DNA of 64,000 nt from Thalassia testudinum (lineage: Eukaryota; Streptophyta; Magnoliopsida; Alismatales; Hydrocharitaceae), in contig JAZHRO010000039.1 of the NCBI GenBank assembly GCA_037157565.1, positions 44,392,001 through 44,456,000 of the forward strand, given 5' to 3'. The position numbers were made by a program, and so were the translations under genes. Position 1 is the first letter of the stretch. The number at the start of each line of letters is the position of its first letter. Of the stretch, positions 34,001 through 44,310 are shown piece after piece. Below the pieces are notes generated by a model. The model saw only the letters and a program-made list of their open reading frames with translations. It was not told where the DNA came from and searched no databases.

Positions 34001-37000
34001 TAGTTATTTCTTTATAGATATATACTGCTATTTACCCATACCTCTTTATAAAGAGGTAGTGGGTTTCTTTCAATGTAAGATGACTTGTTATTTTCCCCTA
34101 CTTGGTATTAGAGCAGTAATCCTAGATCGGTGCTCCGATATCCCACCTTCACAAAGCCTCCGTACCTTGTCCACCTAAAACCCTAATCTCCATTAGAGGT
34201 ACCCGGAGGTGCCTCCACCACCGGCCAGTGGCCTCTACCTGTCGCCATTCGGCCCCTCGCCATTGCTAACCAATCTCATCAGCTTCTAATGCCGATCAGG
34301 TTGCCTTGGAAGGCCTCGAATTGACCTCCACCAGCATACGCTGCCTCGGGAGACTCCGTCAGTGCCACTAGCCACCGGTGAGTGCAGCTACGCGCCGTTA
34401 CCTCCGCCTCTAGCCTCGCCGACCCCCTAGGGCTTCACCTACGGGCCTTAGGGCTTCGTCGAGGGTGCCGCCAGCATCGCTCAAGGCACCACTAGCACCG
34501 CCAACGTCGCTCAAGGCATCGCCAACACCATTAGTGCTGCCTGGTAACCAAGGGCTGCAGCGACGTCGTGGGGGCCCTATTGGCCCTTGCAGCGACTGCG
34601 GCAGCAGTTCTCTGGGCCAACCAAGGTCGGGTGACGACCATGGAGACCCCCCCATGTTGATCGCCGCCCTTTGATGGGTTGCCAACAGTTCTCTGATCGC
34701 TGGCTGCACCCCTTGTTGATCGCTGCTTATCCTTCATCTTGAGGATCTTATTCATCGCAGGGCTGCAGCATCTCCCCCGTCCTTGATCTATTCAGAGTAT
34801 CTCTTCGTTTTTGCTACATCATCTCCCTACAGGGCTACTCTTCATTGCAGTACTGATGCTGCTGCTGTTGATGCCCACCGGCCACTGCTGGTGATCGATA
34901 TATCAAGGGACGTAGCTTTGCTTAGTTGATCTCTACAAAGGGTTGCTTACCTTTGGAGGATGCTTTGTATGGTCTAAAAACAAAAAAAATTCAAATCATA
35001 ATTTGGTTGTCTTTTCTGTCTCGATGGCATTAGATATCGCTGTTGCAGTAGGGATGGTAGGATATGCGGGTGTGATGCTGCAGGGGAATGACAGAAGTCC
35101 CCATGGTACAGGATGGTTAGTTGATTTTGGTGCTTCATAGTACCTTTGTGGAGATCAGGCCTATTTCAAGTCATTGAGTTCCGTTGTACTAGGGAGAGCA
35201 GTACAGGTTGCTGATGGCAGGCACGCTCCAGTTGTTGGCGAGGGGTAAGTGTCTATGACCCCTATGTTGCAGCTGCCAGGAACACTACACGTACTAGAGT
35301 TTCCTATGAGCCTGTTGTCTGTGAGCAGGATCACGAATGATCTTTATTGCAGGGTTATCTTTGATGAGATAGTATGCATTGCTCAGGATAAGTGTACTGG
35401 GAAAACTATTGCTAGAGGTACACAGGAGAATGGTCTTTATCACCTTGACCAGGAGCCTTTTGCTGGGGCCAGTAGATATGATGGTGGAAGTGCCTTACAA
35501 TGGCACACTCGTCTAGGTCATCTTCCTCTGGATAGCCTTAGGAGGGTGATCCCACACATTTCACCTGCCACGACCATTCGATGTGATGCTTGCCAATTAG
35601 GTAAGCATCATCAGTCCTCCTTTCCTACTAGTACTTCTCCTGGATCAGCCGCTGCTTTCGAGTTACTTCATATGGATGTTTAGGGATAGAGTAGAGTTCC
35701 AGATAGGATGAGACATTGGTATTATCTCGTAGTCGTTGATGATTTCGCCAGAGTATCTTCGGTCTTCCTTCTTAAGACCAAGGGAGATGTTGGACATATC
35801 ATAGAGACTTTTCTCTTGGAGATCAGGACTCAGTATTCTGCCACGGTAAAGATTGTACGGACAGATAATGCCGTCGAATTCTGCACTGTTAGACTTACTA
35901 GTTTTACAGGACTCATGAGATTATCTACCAGACTACTTGTCCCCATACTTCACAACAGGATAGGGTTGCAGAGAGAAAGCACAGACACCTGGTAGAGGTT
36001 TCCCGCACTCTACTTATTCACCATAGTGTTCCATAGAGATACTGGGGGGATGCTGTTTTAATAGCATGCTAACTTATTAACAGGATGTCAAATTCAGTTT
36101 GTCACGAGTAGATACCGATTCTTCTGTTACATCCAGATGGTGAGCTTTTTCACGTGTTCCCCAGGACCTTTGGATTTATTGCTTTTGTTCATGTGCCATC
36201 ACCAGGTCGTGATAAGCTTTCTCCTCGTGCTGTTAAGTGTGTATTCTTAGGGTACTCCAGGAGTCAGAAAGGGTACCGGTGTTATGATCCCATCTGTCAC
36301 AGGCATTATGTCAACGCTGATGTAACTTTTCATGAGACGACACCATATTTTTCTGTTGCTGAACAGATGAGTATTCATGATGATGCTACTCCTATGCCTA
36401 TTCCTCCAGTTCCACTTGAGGCGATTCCGATCTCCACACCTCTGCCAACTTCTTCATGGTCTACTACCCTCTTGGATGACTACTAGAGATTTCACGGTTC
36501 CTTATAGACATATGGTAGACCTCATGCGACACTACAGAGGCCTCTACTTGCACCAGTGACTGATGTTCCACAGGCAGTTGAGATGGACTATGATGACAGA
36601 GATAGTCTAGTTAGACCTGATCTCCTTGATAGTGAAGATCCCCCTCAGTCAAAGATACGAGATGAGTCTGATCTTCCCATTACTATTATGAAGGTGCCTC
36701 GCACGTGTGAATCCATATATCGGATTGCAGGCAGTTTGGCTATAGATAGTCTTGGTTCTCAGTTTGGTAGCTTCTGCCAGGCACTTACAGTTTTACTCAT
36801 TCCGTCTACCTACCAGCAGGCCATACTTGATCCAAAGTGGCGTCAAGCTATGAAAGACGAGATGGCAACACTTCGGAATAGACAGACTTGGGATCTTACC
36901 TTGCTTCTTACAGGAGCATGACTTGTTGGTTCCAGATGGGTTTTTGCCCTGAAGTACAATCTCGATGGGTCTATTTCAAGGTATAAGACTAGGTTGGTGG

Positions 37001-39260
37001 AAAAGGGGTTCACTCAGACATATTGAGTGGACTTCTTTGATACTTTGTCTCTCGTTGCGCAGCTTGCCACCGTTCGGGTACTCATCTCTGTTGCTGCCCA
37101 CAGAGATTGGCAATTACACCAACTTGATGTGAAGAACGTTTTTCTTTATGGCGATATTTAGGAGGAGGTTTACATGCAGCAGCCCCCAGGTTTTGAGGTT
37201 TAGGGGGAGTGTGTGCAGACTCAGGAAGGCCATTTATGGCTTGAAGCAAAGTTTGAGAGCTTGGTTTCAGAAGCTCTCAGATGTGTTGCAGAGGATAGGG
37301 ATGCAGAGATCCTCTTCTGATCATTCTTTATTTGTCAGGAAAACAAAGAATGGCATTGTAGCACTACTGGTTTATGTAGATGTCCTAATTATCACTGGCA
37401 GTGATGAGGTTGGGATAAGACAGGTCAAAGAGACTCTTACACAACAGTTTGTTATGAAGGATCTGGGCCAACTTAGATACTTTCTGGAGATTGAGGTTGC
37501 TAGGAGCAGAGATGGGATTGTTCTTTCGCAACACAACTATACATTAGACGTCCTTCAGGAGACAGGCATGCTTGGGTCCAAGCCAGTCAATATTCCTATG
37601 GACCCCAAGGCACATGTACATGATGAGGAGGCAGAGGCAGTTGATAGCAGAGTATATAGACAGCTTATGGGTAAGTTGTTATACCTGACCATTACTAGAC
37701 TAGATATTGCCTTGGCAGTAGGCAAACTCAACCAGTTTATTTAGAGGCCGACGAAGCTGCACTGGCAGGCAGCTATGCAGGTGCTAAGATACTTAAAGAA
37801 AGCACCATGTCATGGTATTCTCTTCCAGAGAGGCTCTCCTATAACAGTGGTAGGATATTCTGATGCAGATTATGCGAGATGTGTGCTTGACAGGAAATCC
37901 ACCACTAGTTTCTGTACATTCGTGGTTGGTAATTTGGTTACTTGGAAGAGTAAGAAATAAAGGGCAGTTTCTCGCTCTAGTGCTGAGTCGGAGTGGAAGG
38001 CAATGACCCAAACTGTTGCAGAGATGATCTGGATACGGACTCTCTTGCGTGATTCGCATGTCCAGATTGAGGAGCCCATGGAGATGCGATGCGACAATCA
38101 AGCAGTTACCTACATAGCTAACAATTCGATATTACATGAGCGCACCAAACACGTTGAGGTGGACTGCCACTATACCAGAGATCTTATACAGCATGGTTTG
38201 TTGCGCACTACTTATGTGGCATCTGAGGGTCAGGCAGCCAATGTATTTACGAAGCCTCTACCTCATTTGACATTTGATTTCTACTGTTCCAGGCTGAACG
38301 TGATTGACATCTATACTTCAACTTGAGAGGGAGTGTTGATACTCCTATTTATCTAGTATTTTATTATTAATTATTTCTTTTTAGATATGTACTGCTATTT
38401 ACCCATACCTCTCTCTATATAAAGAGGTAGTGGGTTCCTTTCAATGTAAGAAGACTTGTTATTTTCTCCTACACATTTTCAAACATTCAGAGATTTCATC
38501 GAGAGTTTTTGCTTAGTTGACTTGTTTATAATGCTAATCAAAATACATATCTACTCACTAGAGTTGCAGCTTTCTTCAGTAAGAACTGGGAATTATGGAC
38601 ACAATATTTAACAGTTCAGTGATATTACAGAGTACAATGTGATATCCTTATATGATTTCCACCTAGCTGTTTATATCCCTGTTCTTCTAATTTGAATGCC
38701 TGACATTCCTGCCACAAATTGGCCAGCTAATAAAAGAAAACATGGATTTTTTTTTGCGGAGATTATGAATGCATGATTAGTGGATCTCCATTAAGCATGA
38801 CCTAGAGGAATGCTCTCTTGTGGACATTTCAAAGGTCAAGGATGATATCATGTGTTAGCACCCAAAACATCATCATGCATGTACCGACAACATTTTTGTG
38901 GATATGAATACATTGCAATACATGAAAATGTTTACACTTCCAAGATGCATGGATGCTTGCTGCAAGCTACCAGTGCATGAGGAACATACAGTACTTGCAC
39001 CGTTAACATTGGCTCCAAGCGACTTGTCTGATTGGTTAATGAACAAGAAACACCAATACCAAAACACATCGTTAATTAACACGAAGAACTTCTAATTTTC
39101 TATGCAGGCTGACCACCTCCGCCATCAAACGCTACGTGAGATGCATAAGATTCTTACCACCAGACAAGCTGCTAGAGGATTGCTTGCTCTTGGTGATTAC
39201 TTCCAGCGTCTTCGAGCATTGAGTGCCCTGTGGGCCACCCGACCTCATGCACCTGCATGA
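22020..39260 (+). CDS. TGA1/TGA4-like bZIP transcription factor (bZIP-DOG1), 362 aa
   Basis: Coding exons are 22020-22175, 22249-22323, 24214-24273, 24356-24433, 24511-24571, 24712-24983, 25458-25691 and 39108-39260. Frame is kept across all junctions. The basic region (residues 78-97, QNREAARKSR with the N-x7-R spacing at Asn85/Arg93) is followed by a leucine zipper (Leu103, 110, 117). The DOG1 region spans about 145-355, beginning FEMEYGHWIEEQNKQ and ending FQRLRALSALWATRP. The IYGPNHRIGMWG start and the Cys252-x5-Cys258 pair match the TGA1/TGA4 clade, whose redox-sensitive cysteines affect NPR1 interaction. Such factors bind TGACG elements in the nucleus and act in defence and nitrate responses (family knowledge). 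All introns are GT-AG except 24434-24510, which starts GC. The last intron is 13.4 kb and holds two copia elements. Length is close to Arabidopsis TGA1 (368 aa). The start codon is the first ATG of its exon and aligns with the family. Confidence 0.92.
23171..23746 (-). mobile_element. TRIM (terminal-repeat retrotransposon in miniature) in a TGA intron
   Basis: Two direct repeats, 23171-23395 and 23550-23746, both running from TATAACGACC to GTGTTACA, flank a 154-bp non-coding core. On the minus strand the core starts next to the right repeat with a Met-tRNA-like primer site (TGATATCAAAGCC, 23535-23547). It ends next to the left repeat with a polypurine tract (TGGGGGAGGT, 23396-23405). This fixes a minus orientation and the TRIM class. 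Flanks ACTTT and ATTTC do not form a clean duplication. The first two bases are TA rather than TG in both repeats. Confidence 0.8.
26060..27378 (-). repeat. 3' LTR of the minus-strand copia element
   Basis: 1319 bp, TG...CA. The first 650 bp (26150-26720) is packed with variants of GTACTGGTAC / TACCGGTACT, each partly palindromic. The same array occurs in the partner LTR. Confidence 0.85.
27379..27390 (-). other. Polypurine tract of the minus-strand copia element
   Basis: The minus strand reads CAAGTGGGAGAT directly before the 3' LTR, the usual plus-strand priming site of copia elements. Confidence 0.75.
27863..31869 (-). pseudogene. Copia gag-pol (minus strand)
   Basis: Starts at the ATG at 31867-31869. 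Gag (UBN2-type; AFRGTMSDDIGTAKDFLADI) is at 31291-31869. Protease plus the GAG-pre-integrase domain is at 30451-31026, with WWLDSDATTHIS at the active site and Asp in place of the usual Gly. The integrase core and C-terminal part are at 29644-30408. RT is at 28391-29518 (KWIFKIKRDLKG, YGLKQASKQW, CVDDILLVTND). RNase H is at 27863-28216. Gag to integrase share one frame interrupted by stops (a TAG near 31801 lies where a Trp is expected). RT and RNase H are in another frame, so there is at least one frameshift between 29520 and 29640. Confidence 0.85.
32341..32352 (-). other. Primer binding site (initiator Met-tRNA type), copia
   Basis: The minus strand reads TGGTATCAAAGC two bases from the LTR edge, one base from the canonical TGGTATCAGAGC. 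Confidence 0.85.
32355..33696 (-). repeat. 5' LTR of the minus-strand copia element
   Basis: 1342 bp, starting TGTTGGAGAAATTCC and ending AAGTCCAACA on the plus strand. It carries the same GTACCGGTAC-like array (about 32460-33030) as its partner at 26060-27378. Confidence 0.85.
33967..34102 (+). repeat. 5' LTR of the plus-strand copia element
   Basis: 136 bp. It includes a short promoter-like region and the CTTTATAAAGAGGTAGTGGG segment that is CTATATAAAGAGGTAG in the 3' LTR. The end reads CTACT instead of the CTACA of the partner LTR. Confidence 0.82.
34103..34942 (+). other. Leader region of the plus-strand copia; gag not recognisable
   Basis: Starts with the primer site (34103-34114), followed by GC-rich DNA (about 34200-34700) with short frames on both strands. 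No copia gag domain or zinc knuckle can be read. The next recognisable domain is protease, so gag has been lost or replaced. Confidence 0.55.
34943..38326 (+). pseudogene. Copia pol (plus strand), gag absent
   Basis: Protease remnant WLVDFGAS then a stop (35102-35140). GAG-pre-integrase and integrase N-terminus at 35249-35683 (WHTRLGHLPLDSLRR, CDACQLGKH). Integrase core at 35708-35995 and C-terminal part at 36154-36486. RT at 36556-37744 (WRQAMKDEMATL, YGLKQSLRAWF). RNase H at 37775-38326 (YSDADYARCVLDRKSTT, CDNQAVTYIANN). The frame changes near 36.0-36.1 kb and 36.9-37.1 kb, with many stops. The RT active site reads YVDV instead of YVDD. Confidence 0.85.
38334..38473 (+). repeat. 3' LTR of the plus-strand copia element
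   Basis: 140 bp, TGTTGATACTCC ... CTCCTACA, preceded by the purine tract at 38323-38333. It ends 634 bp before the last TGA exon. Confidence 0.82.
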
Positions 39261-39720
39261 TTATATATAGTTGGCCAATCATGCATATATAAGTAGAGTA
39301 TGCCAAATGTATGCCTTGCATGGGAAAGTTCCCAAGTTTTGAGCAGTTAGGTCGAGTAGTGGTCAGGTTTGAAAGACTTTAAGATGTATCAATGCTAAAA
39401 GCGTTCTCTCTGAAGCGTACAATTTGATGTCTATAATAAATATGCAGCTTCAATTGACTTGGACTTGTTACAATGTTTCCACAGGGAAAAAAACAAAAAG
39501 AAAAAGGAAAGCCTCTAATGAGCGAGGCTGATATCTATGTCCACTTAATTAGTATTTTTGAGGTCATGAACCTATTATGCTATAGTTTCACTTATATGAG
39601 TATAAGATTTAATGCTATAAGTTGTAATCTCTCTATCATATCCACAAATGTACAACCATTGGATGCTATTATGCTATGTCTACTTTACACATATCCTCAA
39701 TTCATGTAATAAAGAGATTC
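39261..39720 (+). other. Probable 3' UTR of the TGA gene
   Basis: Follows the stop codon at 39258-39260. Two AATAAA hexamers, at 39435-39440 and 39708-39713, could direct polyadenylation about 20 bp downstream of each. No other feature is seen here. Confidence 0.5.
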
Positions 39721-41106
39721 CATTCCGATGCAACCGAATGTGTAACTTCATAGATTTGGATAAGCGATAAAGAAGTTTCAAGTTTAATTATATCTGTTCA
39801 TATGACTGTGAGTGAAATTATTGATTAGTTTGATCAAAAAAACATCAACAGGTTACAAATCTCATGAGATTCTTTTGTATGAGTGAAATTGCTAATTAGT
39901 TTTTCACGAATAGCTAGATGTTTGCAAAGACCAACGAATTGAAGCAACTATTTCCTTGTTTTTATCGTCAACTCAACAATCAAGGAGAGAGCACACCCTG
40001 CACCTGTATTATAGGCCAACAACCCAATCGTTCTTCTCAGTCCCACCATAAACATCCGTCTTGGTAGTCCTCCCTCAACTATGAAGGCCACCTCCTCGAT
40101 AGGAATTGATAGTTTGTTTCCATTTTAATAGAACTTTTAATTTTGATAATTTACGCTAAATCTTCTTGCACAGTAAAAACGTACAACCCAAATGGCATGC
40201 GCTCCCAGTACTACTTTCCCCTTGCATTAAGAGAACATGAGGACTCAGGCCCAAAATACTTGTTTTATTTAAGCCCACTCAACTCACAGCCCACAATTCA
40301 CACAAGCCCCGCTACAGCTCTCTCACCTCACGTAATACTACTAGCCCACCAAACAACTTAACTCCATTTACTGTTCATGTATTTCTACGCAAGGTTTATA
40401 TAACTGGTGGGAAAAGCTTCTCGTTGGAGGGAATGGGCGGTGCTAATTATTGCAAATCCCAAGAGAGTTTGTTTGTTTTTTTTTTTTTTTCTATTCCTTT
40501 TTTTGGGAAGCCAAGGTTGGGATTTTTCCAGAGATATTACGTAGTTAATGCTTATAGAATATTCCAGACAATGAAAATATCAGTGGTGATTTTTTTAACA
40601 GGGTGGTGGTCGTTCCTCTAAACTTTGCATGTTTGTGCATATTTCTAACGTTCTCGGGATCGATTTTTATACAGACAAATTACACCGAACCCAAACCAGA
40701 AAGTTCGGTTTCTGTTTCGAAAAAAGGAAAAAAAAAAACTAATCCATCCTTTACGGTCATTGCTCGAAGAAAAAATCTGCAAACTCAAAACATAGATGAT
40801 TCAAAAGGCCGGGTTTGCTAGTAATCACACCACGTACACGATCGAGCAAGCAATATAAAATGCAGATCCGTAGGCCATGAGAGCATTAAGAAGTCACCGT
40901 CACATAATTCGACATTCCTCGGGAGAAAGCCGCCATTAATTAACATATAAAAAATAGGAAAAAGGAAACCAAAAAGATAATATTGCATACACGATGATGC
41001 CATCCCTGTTGCGATCAAGAAATAATTAATTAAGAAGACCCTAGTAACGTAACAGTCGATACATATCAAGAACTAATTAATTAAAAAGAGCGTAGTAACG
41101 TAACAG

Positions 41107-41137
<31 letters not shown>

Positions 41138-41156
41138 CTAAGGTAGACACTCCTCT
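39721..41156. other. Intergenic region, nothing recognised
   Basis: AT-rich DNA without a supported gene. Short frames are scattered and have no recognisable domain. It ends in a (TA)n microsatellite at 41110-41137 just past the stop codon of the minus-strand gene. Confidence 0.5.
41110..41137. repeat. (TA)14 microsatellite
   Basis: Uninterrupted TA dinucleotides, 28 bp, in the likely 3' UTR of the minus-strand gene. Confidence 0.9.
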
Positions 41157-41708
41157 CTAAGTATTCAAACAATCGGGTGGGGCTGCGGCTTTCGCAAGCA
41201 CCGGCCACGACTCGTCGAGAACGTTAACGGTGCACTCTTGGCTCGCGCCCACCTCCTTCCAAGGGCTCTTTCCTTGGACCGGCGGCTTTGCGCGTTCCAC
41301 GTCGGTTGTTCCGGCAGTGGCGTCGACCTTAGTGCTCGTTTTAGTTCCGAGTTCTTGGCTTCCGGCATTGCTTTGCGTGGGTGGCTGCGGAGGAGGTGGC
41401 ACTTCGGACGTCGGAGTTGGCAACGGCAGCTTCGGAATTACAACCGGCGAGGATGACTTGACGAGATCACTTTTCTTGTTCTTCTTGTCGTTGTTGTTCT
41501 TCTTCTTCTTCTCTCCTGGGAAGCTCTTGCGATAGAGGTGATTTTTGCGAAGCGAAGGCGAAGATGACGGCGACGATAACGACCACGGGGGTCGTGAGAA
41601 GTCGAAGGTGTCGTCGTGGAAGGAGAGCCCACGAGGAGGCGATGCCGGATCAAAGCCTAATTCACATGAGGAAGAAGACGTGAAGGATGATGGATTTCCC
41701 ATGCTCAT
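41157..41708 (-). CDS. Uncharacterised small basic, Ser/Pro/Lys-rich protein (183 aa)
   Basis: I do not recognise a family. The frame opens at the ATG at 41706-41708; a second Met is at codon 3. It closes with TAG at 41157-41159. Residues 1-60 are Ser/Pro-rich with hydrophobic patches (LGFDPASPPRGLSFHDD, FDFSRPPWSL). A very basic stretch (EKKKKNNNDKKNKK, about residues 70-85) looks like a nuclear localisation signal. A Pro-rich segment (SEVPPPPQPP) lies near 100-112. The C-terminus reads ESWPVLAKAAAPPD. No membrane segment or signal peptide is seen. A TATA box about 100 bp upstream and codon third positions rich in G/C support a real gene. It may be single-exon, or one exon of a longer gene. 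Confidence 0.6.
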   Translation of the reverse strand: MSMGNPSSFTSSSSCELGFDPASPPRGLSFHDDTFDFSRPPWSLSSPSSSPSLRKNHLYRKSFPGEKKKKNNNDKKNKKSDLVKSSSPVVIPKLPLPTPTSEVPPPPQPPTQSNAGSQELGTKTSTKVDATAGTTDVERAKPPVQGKSPWKEVGASQECTVNVLDESWPVLAKAAAPPDCLNT

Positions 41709-41712
41709 ATTT

Positions 41713-41747
41713 CGTCGTCGTCGTCGTCGTCGTAGCAGCAGCAGTAG
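41713..41747. repeat. Trinucleotide repeats in the 5' UTR of the minus-strand gene
   Basis: (CGT)7 at 41713-41733 followed directly by (AGC)4-like repeats, immediately upstream of the start codon at 41708. In the transcript these read as CTG/GCT- and ACG/GAC-type triplets. Confidence 0.8.
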
Positions 41748-41806
41748 TATATATTATTTCTGATTCTCAAGGGGATCGAATTGCATTCCACGGGCTAATC
41801 GCTATT

Positions 41807-41814
41807 TATTTATA
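41807..41814 (-). promoter_or_regulatory. TATA box of the minus-strand gene
   Basis: The minus strand reads TATAAATA about 100 bp upstream of the ATG at 41708. A transcription start near 41780 would give a 5' UTR of about 70 nt. Confidence 0.5.
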
Positions 41815-43170
41815 ACGAAAGATGAGGTTGTTAGAGTGAAAAATAAAACACTGGCGTCTTATCCTTTCTTCTTTTCTCGCAAAGAAAAAAAAAAAAAGGA
41901 AAAATAAAAAGGAAAGAAGCAAATGGAAATCCTAATCGCAAACAAGAACTCCTCAATCGCTATATATAATCGGAGAGAAGTTTGTTAGACCGAGGGAAGA
42001 AAAAAATGAAAAGAAAGATGAAGGAAATAAAAATATCTGTTTAATCCCAGATCTCAACAACGACCCGTACGGACTCCCCAATCAAAGGCCAAATCGAGTA
42101 TCGTTCTTCCCCCCCCCCCCCCCCCCCCCGTTTTTCTCTGAAAACGTCTTACCCATCGCTTCGAAAGTGGGAAAAGAAAACCACCTGCATATTACGATCG
42201 AGAATATTAAATGTAATACCTATGTATTGTCATGTTCCGATCTTTCTGAAATTTTAAAATTTGAACTTGGTGATTTTAGTTGGCTCGTGCACCGACTAAA
42301 ATAGGAAGGTTCGAATAGACAAACGATATCTAATTACTCTTTTTTACGTTATTCTCCCTTTCCTATATTTTTGGGTCTCATGACGTGGATATTTACGTTC
42401 CAAAAGTAGTTAATGATCAATGCGATTCTACATGTCAATTGGGATCATAATGAGCCTCTCTACCACCTGATATTCTCTCTCTTTCTTATAGAATCTCAAT
42501 TGAATATATAAAATGGGAAGAAATTAGCCATCCTCACACACTCACTTTGGATGAAGCATTGAACCTAAGTCTCTCATTCCCATCATTTGACATCCTGATT
42601 TTCTCTATTTCGCTTTCATTTCATGCATGGCCTTTCTCTCTTTCTCCACGGTAAATTTTCTAAGTAATTATCTATCTCACAAAATTATAATTGTCCTTCC
42701 AAAATTTATCTACATAAATGGTTTTAGTATTTCTCACTTAATTTCTCTCTTTCATCACCTGACATAGTTCCTCACCCTTGTGGGTGGTAATCGATGGTGG
42801 CGTAAGGTTAGAGCTCTGATCAATTTGGTTTTCCTTTATTTTTTACATCTTTAATGGGAAAACATTGTTTTCGTCTCCTACAACTCACACCTTCTTCATT
42901 TTCAATGAAGAAGAAATCGTCCCTCCCTTTACCAAGCCATTTCAAGCTCTAGAACTTTTGCAGGGTGATTATCACAAAGGGAAAAACATGATGACACCGA
43001 TGCTAGCCATGTGTTCAATACAAAAAGAGGCCATGGAGAAGTGCGATGGGATAATAAAAAAAAAATACTTTTTCCTAGAGGCAAACCCCTTCTAGTTCCA
43101 AATCCACATTTAATCCATGTTGTTTTGACGTATGTGGATTTTCCATAGTCTATCTTGGACACTTTGGAAA
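41815..43170. other. Intergenic region with poly-C tract; no supported gene
   Basis: Contains a run of 21 C at 42109-42129 and AT-rich DNA. The frame 42865-43095 has no recognisable domain. The end of the region (about 43080-43170) may be the edge of a copia LTR, because a purine-tract-like CCCACTTAG follows at 43173-43181. Confidence 0.4.
42109..42129. repeat. Poly-C homopolymer (21 bp)
   Basis: Uninterrupted run of C on the plus strand, unusual in length for plant intergenic DNA. Its length may be affected by sequencing error. Confidence 0.85.
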
Positions 43171-43860
43171 TCTCCCACTTAGTCAAAACGACTATCCAAT
43201 AAGTTGCAGCATTTAAACTATCTATGCATTCTCATATACATGTGTAATATTTAGACTTCCACAATTTGCAAGAAAAATCTCCCTCTCCATCATCCATGGC
43301 AATGTTTCTTAATCTCATTAAGTCAACATGTTTGATAAATTTTTTTGCATGAATACCCTTAATCTTGGGGTCAGTAACATATCAGAAATAAGAATATAAC
43401 TCAGTTTCACTTCCTCCTTTTCCATATTATCAGTGTTAATACGAGTAATTACTATTTAGTTATTAATTACAATACAACTAAATTGGTATATACACTAAAC
43501 CAACATTTAAACCATTCAAAAATCCTTTTATCAAAATAGCATGTGTGGTGGTTGTATTGCAAGTTATGTATTTAACAACACACCCTTGCTTTTTACTTTC
43601 TCATGATACAGCTACACCTCAAAGATGAACACGTACCCAAAAGTAGACTTTATATCATGCTTTTCAGATTGATACACAAGCTTGGGGTGCAATGTTCCTT
43701 TTAAATAATTCGTTATCCTTAATTTAGACAACTTTCCAATGTGCTGGTCTAAGATCACTTTAAAATTTGTTAACCAAGTTTCTGAATATGGTAAGTCTGA
43801 CTTATCATACAAAATAGCATGCATAAGACTTCCGACTACTTGAGCATATGGAACTTGCAA
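43171..43860 (-). pseudogene. Ty1/copia remnant (RT C-terminus/RNase H linker)
   Basis: Minus-strand 43612-43860 reads VPYAQVVGSLMHAILYDKSD ... LVYQ, matching the VPYASAVGSLMYAM region that follows copia RT. A polypurine-like site (minus CTAAGTGGGAG) lies at 43171-43182. Between them only fragments remain. No second LTR could be defined. Confidence 0.6.
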
Positions 43861-44310
43861 AGATTACTTTCCTTTCTTAGGACATTGGTCCTTGTTCAAT
43901 CTTTTTCTATACACATATAGTGTAGATACTAGGGTGCAATTTTGCATTCTGAATCATTTTAATTTAGAGTGTAGGTTGTTTTCATGATTTATACTCACTT
44001 GTAACACTAGTTCTTTGCATATAGTAAATACTTGCAATACAAGCATACACATATATTACAAGGTAGTTTCTTATTAGTAATATAAATTTTTGCATCTACA
44101 CAAATTAGTTTTTCACTTATAATGTAACTTTTCACATTTTCATTATGATAAATACTTGGAATACAGGTTCTCTCACATCTATTGGTAGTTTCCAAACTTC
44201 CAAGTTGTAAATTATATTAGGAATACAAATGCAATTCCCTTTTATAGATATCATTCAATTTTTTTGTCACTACATTTGGAATGATTCACTCATCGAAGGT
44301 ATTTGATTTC
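43861..44310. other. AT-rich region, probably more copia remnant
   Basis: Short repeated phrases (for example AATACTTGCAATACAAG and AATACTTGGAATACAGG) but no coding region. Nothing further can be supported. Confidence 0.35.

Larger units (their letters stand above)
33967..38473 (+). mobile_element. Ty1/copia retrotransposon (4.5 kb) with very short LTRs, decayed
   Basis: LTRs are 33967-34102 (136 bp) and 38334-38473 (140 bp), both starting TGTTGATACTCC. A primer site TGGTATTAGAGC begins at 34103 and a purine tract TTGAGAGGGAG (38323-38333) precedes the 3' LTR. It lies 270 bp downstream of the minus-strand copia, in the same TGA intron but in the gene's sense direction. No clean target duplication is seen (ACTAC versus CATTT). 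Confidence 0.87.

Noticed and set aside
34410..34755. Overlapping GC-rich frames on both strands
   Set aside because: No domain and mutually overlapping; treated as the leader of the plus-strand copia or captured DNA.
42865..43095. 76-codon plus-strand frame
   Set aside because: No recognisable domain, ends in a poly-A run, and adjoins copia remnant DNA.
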